A stretch of DNA of 12,792 nucleotides from Chloroflexota bacterium (lineage in GTDB: Bacteria > Chloroflexota > Dehalococcoidia > Lucifugimonadales > Lucifugimonadaceae). Below the pieces are notes generated by a model, which was given only the letters and a program-made list of their open reading frames with translations, made no database searches and was not told the DNA's origin. Numbering within the stretch: position 1 is the first letter of the stretch; the number at the start of each line of letters is the position of its first letter. A program made the position numbers and the translations under genes. The stretch covers positions 1 to 12,792 of the forward strand of contig JACQUF010000426.1 of assembly GCA_016210435.1 (NCBI GenBank), written 5' to 3'. Shown here in pieces: positions 1 through 6,065 of the stretch.

Positions 1-540
1 ATTGAAGAGCGCGTTCATGTGGTTCTTCACGGAGACCGCGGCCATCTGCTCGACGGTCGTGCCGAATTCATGCATGTGACGGCGGACCATCATGGCGTAG
101 TAACCGGAGTAGAACCCGCCAAGCGGGAAATCGAAGTTCGTATCTGACGCGAGGGCGATGAATTCGTTGCCCTTCCAGGTGTTCACACGTGACATCGTCT
201 CGAAGCCGAATGCCAGGCAACAGTTCATGCGCCCGGAGGCAACCGCCTCCCACGCGGACTGGAAACAGAGGCCGCCGGTCGCCCCACCACCTTCAATCCG
301 CTTGGACGGCTTCGGGCACAGGCCCAGGTAGTCCTGCGCCATGCTCCCGGCCTTCAGCTGGCGTGTGAAGTGGTCGGAGAAGTATGAGCCGACCGCCCCA
401 TCGATCATGTCCTTCCGGAATCGAGGGATATCGCGGAGGGCGTAGTCGTACGCCTCCTTGACCATGACCCGGAAATCCTTGTTGGCGTGCGCCTTGGCGA
501 ACTTCGTGACGCCGCCGGAGATCATGTAGACCCGTCTCAA
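1..540 (-). CDS. Thiolase/SCP-x-family protein lacking the catalytic Cys (partial, 3' end outside the window)
   Basis: 180 codons are visible, reading leftwards off the edge. The start chosen is TTG at 540. It gives MRRVYMISGGVTKF, matching the usual thiolase/SCP-x opening (MRRV..IG.G.TKF), with AAAGGGGG about 12 nt upstream; an in-frame TGA lies just before it. The ATG at 525 is possible but would remove the conserved first strand. The nucleophile region reads IEGGGATGG (residues 82-90). In SCP-x thiolases the matching stretch is NNNCATGS, so Gly86 takes the place of the acyl-accepting Cys. The following stretch (CCLAFGFETMSRV) matches the family well, so the alignment is not in doubt by eye. 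The gene follows the acyl-CoA dehydrogenase on the same strand, 136 nt away, which suggests acyl-CoA or steroid side-chain breakdown. Thiolase-fold aldolases of the Ltp2 type, partnered with DUF35 proteins, are a known non-thiolytic precedent. The fold is secure; the reaction is not. Confidence 0.85.
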   Translation of the reverse strand, partial: MRRVYMISGGVTKFAKAHANKDFRVMVKEAYDYALRDIPRFRKDMIDGAVGSYFSDHFTRQLKAGSMAQDYLGLCPKPSKRIEGGGATGGLCFQSAWEAVASGRMNCCLAFGFETMSRVNTWKGNEFIALASDTNFDFPLGGFYSGYYAMMVRRHMHEFGTTVEQMAAVSVKNHMNALFN

Positions 541-646
541 CGGCTCTCAACCCCCTTTGACTCGCAGGTACCCGCCACTGGCGGGATCGCATACTCTCGC
601 TCCAGGCGTCTTCTTTCCCCCTTACCGTCGTTCGCCCCTTGGGCTC

Positions 647-677
647 ACCCGCCACGCCTCCCGAGGGCGAGGCGGGT
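647..677 (-). terminator. Long GC-rich stem-loop after the acyl-CoA dehydrogenase
   Basis: A 7-bp outer stem (ACCCGCC at 647-653 with GGCGGGT at 671-677) is followed by an A-A mismatch and an inner stem CGCC(T)/(G)GGCG around a 5-nt loop. It touches the acyl-CoA dehydrogenase stop codon. There is no clear U-tract, so it may be a partial terminator, an mRNA-stabilising hairpin between two operon genes, or a member of the dispersed GC-rich repeat seen elsewhere in the window. The rest of the 541-676 gap shows nothing recognisable apart from the thiolase ribosome binding site. Confidence 0.5.
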
Positions 678-1834
678 TATCGCTCCCCGAATTCGCGGAG
701 GATCTGGCGGGCGATTACGAGCCGTTGAATCTCGGAAGTCCCTTCATAGAGCGGGGTCGCACGAGAATCCCGGAAGTAGCGCTCGACCGGGGAGTCCTTC
801 ATGTAACCGGCGCCGCCGTGTATCTGCACTGCCTTATATGCGACCCGTGTGCCCATTTCAGAGGCGTACAGCTTCGCCATGGAGGCTTCCTTCGTGAAGC
901 GCTCCCGTCCGGCGTCCTTGAGCGCCGCCGCACGATACGTCATCCAGCGCGCGGCCTCAATCTCGGTCGCCATGTCAGCCAGCATCCACTGGATGGCCTG
1001 GAAGCCCCCTATCTCCTGGCCGAACTGCTTGCGCTGCTTTGCGTACGCCCTGGCTACGTCAAAGCAGGCCTCAGCGATGCCCAGGGCCTGGGCAGCAATC
1101 CCGACACGCCCCGCGTCCAGCGTCGAGAAGGCCACCCTGTAGCCTTCGCCCACCTTGCCGAGAACCTGGTCCTCAGGTACCTGAACGTCGTCCAGAGCGA
1201 GCATGCAGGTGTCGGACGCAAGCAGACCCATCTTGCGTTCCTTCTTCACCAGGGAAAAACCCTTTGACTTCCTGTCGACCAGGAACGCGGTCACGCCCCG
1301 GTGGCCCTTGCTCCGGTCGACCGTCGCGAACACGATCGCGTTCGACGCGATATCGCCATTCGTGATGAACTGCTTCGTTCCTGATATCGACCAGTGGCCG
1401 TCGACCCTGCTCGCAGCGGTCTGCATCGCCATGGAATCCGACCCCGACCCGGGTTCGGTGAGACAGTAGCAACCGAGTACCTCGCCCTTCGCCGCAGGCT
1501 CAAGCCACCGTCGCTTCTGCTCCTGGGTTCCATAGCGCATCAATGGCTCGCCATAAAGCGTGTTGTTTACGGTCATCATCAGGCCCACGGCGGCCGAAGC
1601 CCGGCATACCTCTTCGAGGGCGATGATGTAAGCGAGGTAGTCCATGCCCGCGCCGCCGAGGTCCGCGGGAACGCAGATTCCCAGCAGGCCTAGGTCTGCC
1701 ATCTTCTGGATAAGGTCTTGCGGGATCACGCCTTTCTCATCGAAGGCGGCCGCACGCGGGGCGATCTCGTTCGCGGCGAATTCTCGTACGGCCCCGCGGA
1801 GGGACAGCTGGGCATCGGTCAGGTCAAAGTCCAT
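677..1834 (-). CDS. Acyl-CoA dehydrogenase (short/branched-chain type)
   Basis: A 385-residue FAD-dependent acyl-CoA dehydrogenase, the normal family length. It introduces the alpha-beta double bond into an acyl-CoA and passes electrons to ETF. The start is ATG 1834 (MDFDLTDAQLSLRGAVREF), preceded by AGTGAGG; the reading frame continues 50 codons upstream but that part is not family-like. The first signature (CYCLTEPGSGSDSMAMQ), the FAD/dimer region (RKQFGQEIGGFQAIQ), the second signature (QIHGGAGYMKDSPVERYFRD) and the catalytic base Glu364 in YEGTSEIQRLVIAR are all present. The C-terminal YEGTSE position of the Glu is that of butyryl/short-chain enzymes rather than isovaleryl- or long-chain types. 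It is divergent from a branched-chain 2-oxo acid dehydrogenase E1-alpha gene, so an isobutyryl- or 2-methylbutyryl-CoA substrate is plausible. That substrate is inference only. Confidence 0.95.
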   Translation of the reverse strand: MDFDLTDAQLSLRGAVREFAANEIAPRAAAFDEKGVIPQDLIQKMADLGLLGICVPADLGGAGMDYLAYIIALEEVCRASAAVGLMMTVNNTLYGEPLMRYGTQEQKRRWLEPAAKGEVLGCYCLTEPGSGSDSMAMQTAASRVDGHWSISGTKQFITNGDIASNAIVFATVDRSKGHRGVTAFLVDRKSKGFSLVKKERKMGLLASDTCMLALDDVQVPEDQVLGKVGEGYRVAFSTLDAGRVGIAAQALGIAEACFDVARAYAKQRKQFGQEIGGFQAIQWMLADMATEIEAARWMTYRAAALKDAGRERFTKEASMAKLYASEMGTRVAYKAVQIHGGAGYMKDSPVERYFRDSRATPLYEGTSEIQRLVIARQILREFGER

Positions 1835-1865
1835 CGCTCGCCTCACTTGCGCCGGTGACGGTGAG

Positions 1866-1871
1866 ATTTTA
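1866..1871 (-). promoter_or_regulatory. Candidate -10 box (TAAAAT) for the acyl-CoA dehydrogenase
   Basis: On the minus strand TAAAAT (5 of 6 matches to TATAAT) lies 31 nt before the ATG at 1834. That would give a leader of roughly 25 nt containing the Shine-Dalgarno. A TTGACG lies upstream at 1900-1895, but the 23-nt spacer is too long for a standard sigma-70 -35 box, so only the -10 is proposed. Confidence 0.35.
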
Positions 1872-1929
1872 CGCGTGGACCCACATAAAGACCGCGTCAA
1901 ATGCCGAGCCGGTGGAGGCAGGGCAAACG

Positions 1930-1941
1930 TATAATCGATAT
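1930..1941 (+). promoter_or_regulatory. Leaderless promoter -10 box of E1-alpha copy 1
   Basis: A perfect TATAAT (1930-1935) is followed by 6 nt and then the ATG at 1942. This places the -10 box at -12 to -7 relative to the A of ATG, so transcription would start on or next to the start codon. The nearest GGAGG is about 23 nt upstream, too far to act as a Shine-Dalgarno. The same arrangement occurs at the second E1-alpha gene. No convincing -35 box is visible. Confidence 0.65.
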
Positions 1942-3039
1942 ATGCCGGCACCGTCGATTTCGACCGCGACCGCCGGCAAGGCACAGGTCCGGTCCAACGG
2001 GCAGGGGCTTACCGAAACAGACCTGCTCAAGATGTACCGGATCATGGTGCTGAGCCGGACCCTCGACGAACGCGCGTGGATCCTGAACCGCCAGGGCAAG
2101 GCTGCGATCGTGCCATCCTCCCAGGGCCACGAGGCCACGCAGCTTGCCTGCGCCTGGGCGACCGACCCGACCCGCGACCACTATCTGATCTACTACCGGC
2201 AGCTTCCCCTGCTCGTCGCGCTCGGCGTCACTCCACTCGAACTCCTGAAGGGATTCCTCGCCAAGGAAGGCGAGCCTCTTAGCGGCGCGAGACAGTTTCC
2301 CATGCACGGCGCCCACCCTCGCGTGGACGCCTTCTCTTTTTCCAGCGTGGTTGGCACCCAGATGCCCCAGGCGGTCGGAGTGGCGCTCGCCGACAAAATG
2401 AGGGGCGAATCCCGCGTCTCGGTAGTGTTCTTTGGCGACGGCGGTTCGAGCCAAGGCGATTGCCATGAAGCCATGAACTTCGCCGGGATCCACAAGCTTC
2501 CAGTCATCTTCCTCTGCGAGAACAATCGCTATGCGATCTCGGTGCCGATCCGGAAGCAGGTGGCCACGGAAAGCGTGGCCGGGCGTGCCGCGTCATACGG
2601 TTTTCCCGGCGTGACCGTGGACGGCACCGATGTGGAAGCTGTGTATGAAGTAATGCGCGAGGCTGTTGAGCGCACGCGCTCGCGGGGAGGCCCGGTACTC
2701 ATCGAGGCCATGATCGAGCGCATCTTCCCGCACACGACCGACGACGATCAGACGAAATACCGTTCAGCCGAAGAAATACAACGTGCGAAGGACCGCGATC
2801 CGGTGCCCTTGCTGGAACGGAAATTGCGGGACCGTGGGATCCTGGACGACAAGCTTCGGGAACAGATCTGGGCAGAGGCCAAACGGGCGGTAAACCAGGC
2901 GAACGCAGAGGCGGACGCCGCGCCTTACCCCGATCTTTCCACGATGTACGAGGGCGTTTACGGGACGTCGTTCCCGACCGCCGCGAGCGAAGCTGCTGCG
3001 GGGCATGCGGAGGCCAAAGGCCGCCGTCAGGCCGCGTAA
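1942..3039 (+). CDS. Branched-chain 2-oxo acid dehydrogenase E1 alpha subunit, orphan copy
   Basis: 365 residues. E1-alpha with E1-beta forms the thiamine-diphosphate enzyme that decarboxylates a 2-oxo acid and acylates the lipoyl group of E2. The ThDP motif is GDG (165-167) to ENN (193-195). The RQFPMHG segment (118-124) and the HTTDDD loop (264-269) before KYRS resemble the branched-chain (BCKDH) E1-alpha rather than the pyruvate type. The start at ATG 1942 follows the TATAAT by 6 nt, and from there the protein aligns position for position with the copy at 3980-5011. Residues 21-330 align without gaps, 214 of 310 identical. The C-terminus differs: this copy has an extra Ala/Glu-rich tail of about 22 residues. 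It is not followed by its own E1-beta; the next gene is convergent. It could share the downstream E1-beta with a different substrate range, or be a redundant duplicate. Confidence 0.93.
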   Translation: MPAPSISTATAGKAQVRSNGQGLTETDLLKMYRIMVLSRTLDERAWILNRQGKAAIVPSSQGHEATQLACAWATDPTRDHYLIYYRQLPLLVALGVTPLELLKGFLAKEGEPLSGARQFPMHGAHPRVDAFSFSSVVGTQMPQAVGVALADKMRGESRVSVVFFGDGGSSQGDCHEAMNFAGIHKLPVIFLCENNRYAISVPIRKQVATESVAGRAASYGFPGVTVDGTDVEAVYEVMREAVERTRSRGGPVLIEAMIERIFPHTTDDDQTKYRSAEEIQRAKDRDPVPLLERKLRDRGILDDKLREQIWAEAKRAVNQANAEADAAPYPDLSTMYEGVYGTSFPTAASEAAAGHAEAKGRRQAA

Positions 3040-3056
3040 GCCACCCTCCCCATTGC

Positions 3057-3128
3057 CCCCTCCCGTCGAGGGAGGGGACGCATTCCGCCTCTCTATCGGG
3101 GGGAGAGGCGACTCCGCCTCAGGCGGAG
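3057..3128. terminator. Three consecutive GC-rich hairpins between convergent genes
   Basis: Three inverted repeats lie in tandem in the 112-nt gap between E1-alpha copy 1 (plus) and the cyclophilin gene (minus). They are CCCCTCCC/GGGAGGGG (3057-3077, 5-nt loop), CGCCTCTC/GAGAGGCG (3086-3110) and CTCCGCCT/AGGCGGAG (3112-3128). Their position suggests bidirectional termination. The composition is that of a dispersed REP-like repeat. No U-tract is present. Confidence 0.6.
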
Positions 3129-3151
3129 ATCGGTCAGGGTGACGCCGAGCC

Positions 3152-3811
3152 TCAGCCCTCGACTATCTGGATCGAGGACAGTTTCGTCCCTGGCGGCGCC
3201 GACGGGTCCTTTCCCGGGTCCCGCAACTTGATCTTCCTGACAACATCCAGGCCTTCTACGACTTTTCCGAATACGGCATGTTTGTCGTCCAGCCAGGGCG
3301 TGGCCTCGAACGTGATGAAGAACTGTGACCCGCCACTGTCAGGCCCGCTGTTCGCCATGGACAGGATTCCCGGTCTGTCGTGCCGCAGAGAAGGATCGAA
3401 TTCATCCCGGATCACCCATCCGGGCCCGCCGCGGCCCGTGCCGGTCGGGTCCCCTCCCTGTGCCATGAAGCCTTCCAGCACGCGGTGGAAGGTCGAGTTG
3501 TTGTAATACCCGCTTCCCGCCAGGTGAACGAAGTTGTTCACCGTGACGGGCGCCTTCGCGGCGAATAGCTGGACCTTGAATTCGCCGACATCGGTCTTGA
3601 AGACCGCGAAATACTGCTTGTTCTTGTCGATCGTCATCCCTGGTGTGGCCAAAACTACGGGCCCTCCAATGCGCGCCTGCGGCTGCGCACTGCTACGCGC
3701 CACCTCCGTGGGGACGCTTGTCGGAGTCGCAGTCGGCGAAGCGGTCTCCGCCCCGCACGCCGCCGCGGCGACAACCAGCAGCGACGCGATCGCAAAAATC
3801 ACACGCCTCAT
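3152..3811 (-). CDS. Cyclophilin-type peptidyl-prolyl isomerase, probable lipoprotein
   Basis: 219 residues. The first 18 form a signal peptide (MRR then a hydrophobic stretch) ending at AAAAC, with Cys19 as the likely lipidation site. The lipobox is weak because position -3 is Ala. A Ser/Thr/Pro-rich linker (about 22-48) leads to a cyclophilin domain (about 65-218) that catalyses cis-trans isomerisation of prolyl bonds in exported proteins. Nearly all CypA active-site residues are present at the right spacing: Arg110, Phe115, Gln118, Phe165, Trp173, Leu174 and His178. The Trp is notable because many bacterial cyclophilins lack it. The start at ATG 3811 has AGGAG 6 nt upstream. The gene is on the opposite strand to both E1-alpha copies that flank it and has no evident functional link to them. 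Confidence 0.93.
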   Translation of the reverse strand: MRRVIFAIASLLVVAAAACGAETASPTATPTSVPTEVARSSAQPQARIGGPVVLATPGMTIDKNKQYFAVFKTDVGEFKVQLFAAKAPVTVNNFVHLAGSGYYNNSTFHRVLEGFMAQGGDPTGTGRGGPGWVIRDEFDPSLRHDRPGILSMANSGPDSGGSQFFITFEATPWLDDKHAVFGKVVEGLDVVRKIKLRDPGKDPSAPPGTKLSSIQIVEG

Positions 3812-3819
3812 CTGATGCT

Positions 3820-3839
3820 CCTGGTCATAGGCAACCAGG
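3820..3839. promoter_or_regulatory. Inverted repeat over the cyclophilin ribosome binding site
   Basis: CCTGGT and ACCAGG arms (6 bp, 8-nt spacer) lie just before the cyclophilin start and overlap its AGGAG by a few bases on the minus strand. It could be an operator or a leader hairpin limiting ribosome access. The rest of the 3840-3967 stretch in the divergent gap contains an A+T-richer patch near 3890-3930 and nothing else recognised. Confidence 0.25.
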
Positions 3840-3967
3840 TGAGCATAACAGGAGCGGCTAGTCCACGGCCCTCATAGCCCCGGCGGCACATTTGGAGTAA
3901 TAAACGGCCTCAGAAAGGCAGTGAAAACTTCCCAAGAGCGCGAGGCCAGGTAAGACATGCCGTTGCC

Positions 3968-3979
3968 TATAATGGCGAC
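3968..3979 (+). promoter_or_regulatory. Leaderless promoter -10 box of E1-alpha copy 2
   Basis: TATAAT (3968-3973) is followed by GGCGAC and then the ATG at 3980. The 6-nt spacing is identical to that at E1-alpha copy 1. There is no Shine-Dalgarno-like sequence in the 40 nt before the ATG and no clear -35 box. This would be the main promoter of the 3980-9442 operon. Confidence 0.65.
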
Positions 3980-5011
3980 ATGCCGCCAGACGATTCGCCG
4001 TCCGCCGCGACGGCCACTTCCGGGCAGCGCGTCCGAAGCAGCAAGTTGACCAGGCCTGACCTGCTCGAGATGTATCGCGTGATGGCCCTCAGCCGGACGC
4101 TGGACGAGCGCGTCTGGCTGCTGAACCGCCAGGGCAAGGCCGCCATCGTGGCGGCCGCCCAGGGCCACGAAGCGGCGCAGATCGCCTGCGTATTTGCCAC
4201 GGATCCTTCCCGCGACCACTACCTCATCTACTACCGTGAGCTGACCACGCTGCTCGCGGTCGGGCTCACGCCTCTGGATCTCCTCAAGGGTTTTCTCTCG
4301 AAGGAAGGGGAACCTATGAGCGGTGGGCGCCAGTTTCCTACGCATGGCGCCTGCAGGAACGTTGACCTCTTCTCCTTTTCGAACGTCGTTGGCACCCAGC
4401 TTCCACAGGCCGCGGGTGTAGCTCTGGCAGACAAGATGCGTGGAGAGCCCAACGTAACCGTCGTCTACTTTGGCGACGGCGCGGCGAGCCAGGGTGATTG
4501 TCACGAGGCGATGAACTTCGCGGGCATCCACCGCCTGCCGATCATCTTTTTCTGCGAGAACAACCGGTACGCGATATCGGTTCCGCTAAGCAAGCAGATG
4601 GCGGTCGAGAACATCGCCGCGAGAGCCGCAGGCTACGGCTTCCCGGGCGTGACCCTCGACGGGACCGACCCGATCGGCGTGTACGAAGCCGTCTACGCCG
4701 CCGCAGAAAGGGCACGCAATGGCGGTGGGCCGACGCTCATCGAAGTGATGGTCGAGCGCCTGTTCCCGCACACGAGCGACGACGACCACACCCGGTACCG
4801 CTCCGCGGAAGACCTCCGCCAGATGCGCTCACGCGACCCGTTGCCGACGTTCGAGGCGCAGCTGCGGAAGGCGGGCATTCTCGACGATGCTACCCACGAC
4901 CGGATCTGGTCTGAAGCGAAGCGTCTAGTGAATGAGGCGACGGAAGAGGCCGAGGCCGCGCCTTACCCTCAGGTGGACCAGTTCACAAGGCACGTTTTCG
5001 CGGAGTCCTGA
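3980..5011 (+). CDS. bkdA: Branched-chain 2-oxo acid dehydrogenase E1 alpha subunit, operon copy
   Basis: 343 residues, the first gene of the dehydrogenase operon. It is the ThDP-binding half of the E1 heterotetramer that decarboxylates branched-chain 2-oxo acids from Val, Leu and Ile. GDG (165-167) and ENN (193-195) form the ThDP/Mg motif. GRQFPTHG and the HTSDDD loop (264-269) with YRSAED are of the BCKDH type. The ATG at 3980 is the first in frame and sits 6 nt after a TATAAT. Its TGA ends 1 nt before the E1-beta start, and GGAG for E1-beta lies inside its last codons, so translation of the two subunits is probably coupled. Compared with the copy at 1942 it lacks the Ala-rich tail. A pyruvate or acetoin substrate cannot be excluded from sequence alone. 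Confidence 0.94.
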   Translation: MPPDDSPSAATATSGQRVRSSKLTRPDLLEMYRVMALSRTLDERVWLLNRQGKAAIVAAAQGHEAAQIACVFATDPSRDHYLIYYRELTTLLAVGLTPLDLLKGFLSKEGEPMSGGRQFPTHGACRNVDLFSFSNVVGTQLPQAAGVALADKMRGEPNVTVVYFGDGAASQGDCHEAMNFAGIHRLPIIFFCENNRYAISVPLSKQMAVENIAARAAGYGFPGVTLDGTDPIGVYEAVYAAAERARNGGGPTLIEVMVERLFPHTSDDDHTRYRSAEDLRQMRSRDPLPTFEAQLRKAGILDDATHDRIWSEAKRLVNEATEEAEAAPYPQVDQFTRHVFAES

Positions 5012-5012
5012 C

Positions 5013-5996
5013 ATGGCCGTCATGACGGTGCTCGAAGCCGTTCGGCAAGCCATGCTGGAAGAGATGCGCCGGGATTCCCGGGTCTTCGTGATGGGCGAAG
5101 ACATCGGGGCACGCGGCGGCGTTTTCCTGGCTACCGATGGCTTCCTCCAGGAATTCGGTGAGCAACGGGTGATCGACACCCCACTCGCGGAGTCGTCGAT
5201 CGCCGGCATTGCAATCGGCGCCGCGGTGAACGGCATGAGGCCGATCGCGGAAATTGAATTCGCCGACTTCGTGTGGCCTGCGATGAATCAGATAGTCGGT
5301 GAGGCCTCGCGGATCCGCTACGGCACTAACGGGAACAAGTTTGCACCTCTCGTAGTGCGGATGCCGTACGGGGGCGGTGTGCGCGGTGGCCTTTACCACT
5401 CCCAGACCATCGACGTCGTGTTCGCGCATCAGCCAGGACTGATAGTGATCGCGCCGTGCACGCCGTACGATGCCAAAGGCCTTCTGAAGGCCGCCATCCG
5501 GGCAGACGATCCCGTCGTGTTCCTGGAGCACAAGCGGACCTACCGTCTCGTACGGGGCGAGGTGCCCGAGGAGGAGTACATCCTCCCGATCGGGAAGGCC
5601 GATATCAAGCGCGCGGGTAGCGACATGACGGTAGTGAGCTACGGCCTGATGGTGCACTACTGTCTCGAAGCGGCGCGCAAACTCTCGGACGAGGGCGTCG
5701 AAGCGGAGGTTGTCGATCTCCGCACTCTCGCGCCCGTGGATCGGGAAACGTTCCTGGAGTCGGTGCGGCGGACCAGCAAGGCGATGGTCGTTTACGAGGA
5801 CAATCGCACCTACGGGATCGGCGCGGAGATCGCGGCAACGATCGCGCAGGACGCCTTTCACGATCTGGACGCACCGGTTGTGCGCCTCGCCGGTCCGGAC
5901 GTTCCTGCCATGGCGTTCGCGCCGCCCTTTGAAGCAGAGTTCATGCTCTCTCCTGAGAAGATCGCGGCGGCGATGCGCGATCTGGCTGCGTATTAG
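5013..5996 (+). CDS. bkdB: Branched-chain 2-oxo acid dehydrogenase E1 beta subunit
   Basis: 327 residues, normal for E1-beta. The start is ATG 5013 (MAVMTVLEAVRQAMLEEM), with GGAG 7 nt upstream; the frame is open further back but overlaps E1-alpha and is not family-like. The GEDIG motif (28-32), the ThDP-activating Glu60 in IDTPLAES and the active-site His129-Ser-Gln are present. The C-terminal transketolase domain carries VVDLRTLAPVD and the VYEDNRTYGIGAEIAA segment. Together with E1-alpha it forms the decarboxylase that loads the lipoyl arm of the E2 encoded next. It is the only E1-beta in the window and could serve both E1-alpha copies. Confidence 0.95.
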   Translation: MAVMTVLEAVRQAMLEEMRRDSRVFVMGEDIGARGGVFLATDGFLQEFGEQRVIDTPLAESSIAGIAIGAAVNGMRPIAEIEFADFVWPAMNQIVGEASRIRYGTNGNKFAPLVVRMPYGGGVRGGLYHSQTIDVVFAHQPGLIVIAPCTPYDAKGLLKAAIRADDPVVFLEHKRTYRLVRGEVPEEEYILPIGKADIKRAGSDMTVVSYGLMVHYCLEAARKLSDEGVEAEVVDLRTLAPVDRETFLESVRRTSKAMVVYEDNRTYGIGAEIAATIAQDAFHDLDAPVVRLAGPDVPAMAFAPPFEAEFMLSPEKIAAAMRDLAAY

Positions 5997-5999
5997 TCA

Positions 6000-6022
6000 C
6001 CCCTCTCCCGCCGGGAGAGGGG
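6000..6022. repeat. GC-rich hairpin repeat between E1-beta and E2
   Basis: A perfect 10-bp stem, CCCCTCTCCC with GGGAGAGGGG, with a GCC loop. It is followed by AGGGTGAGGGCGATGAT. The tail matches that after the hairpin inside lipB (GGGTGAGGGTAATGAT), so both belong to one repeat family. It lies in the only sizeable gap (69 nt) within the operon and may act as an attenuator or processing site changing E1 to E2 stoichiometry. Confidence 0.65.
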
Positions 6023-6065
6023 AGGGTGAGGGCGATGATTGCAAGCACCGGAGAGAGTGAGTTGA

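Noticed and set aside
1895..1900. TTGACG (minus strand) as a -35 box for the acyl-CoA dehydrogenase
   Set aside because: The spacer to the TAAAAT is 23 nt, too long for sigma-70.
3824..3829. TATGAC as a -10 box for the cyclophilin gene
   Set aside because: It would place the transcription start inside or after the Shine-Dalgarno, which contradicts the strong AGGAG.
4983..5861. Long minus-strand open frame (292 codons) opposite E1-beta
   Set aside because: It is antisense to a gene with clear motifs, has Arg/His-rich composition with no family features, and arises from high-GC codon bias.
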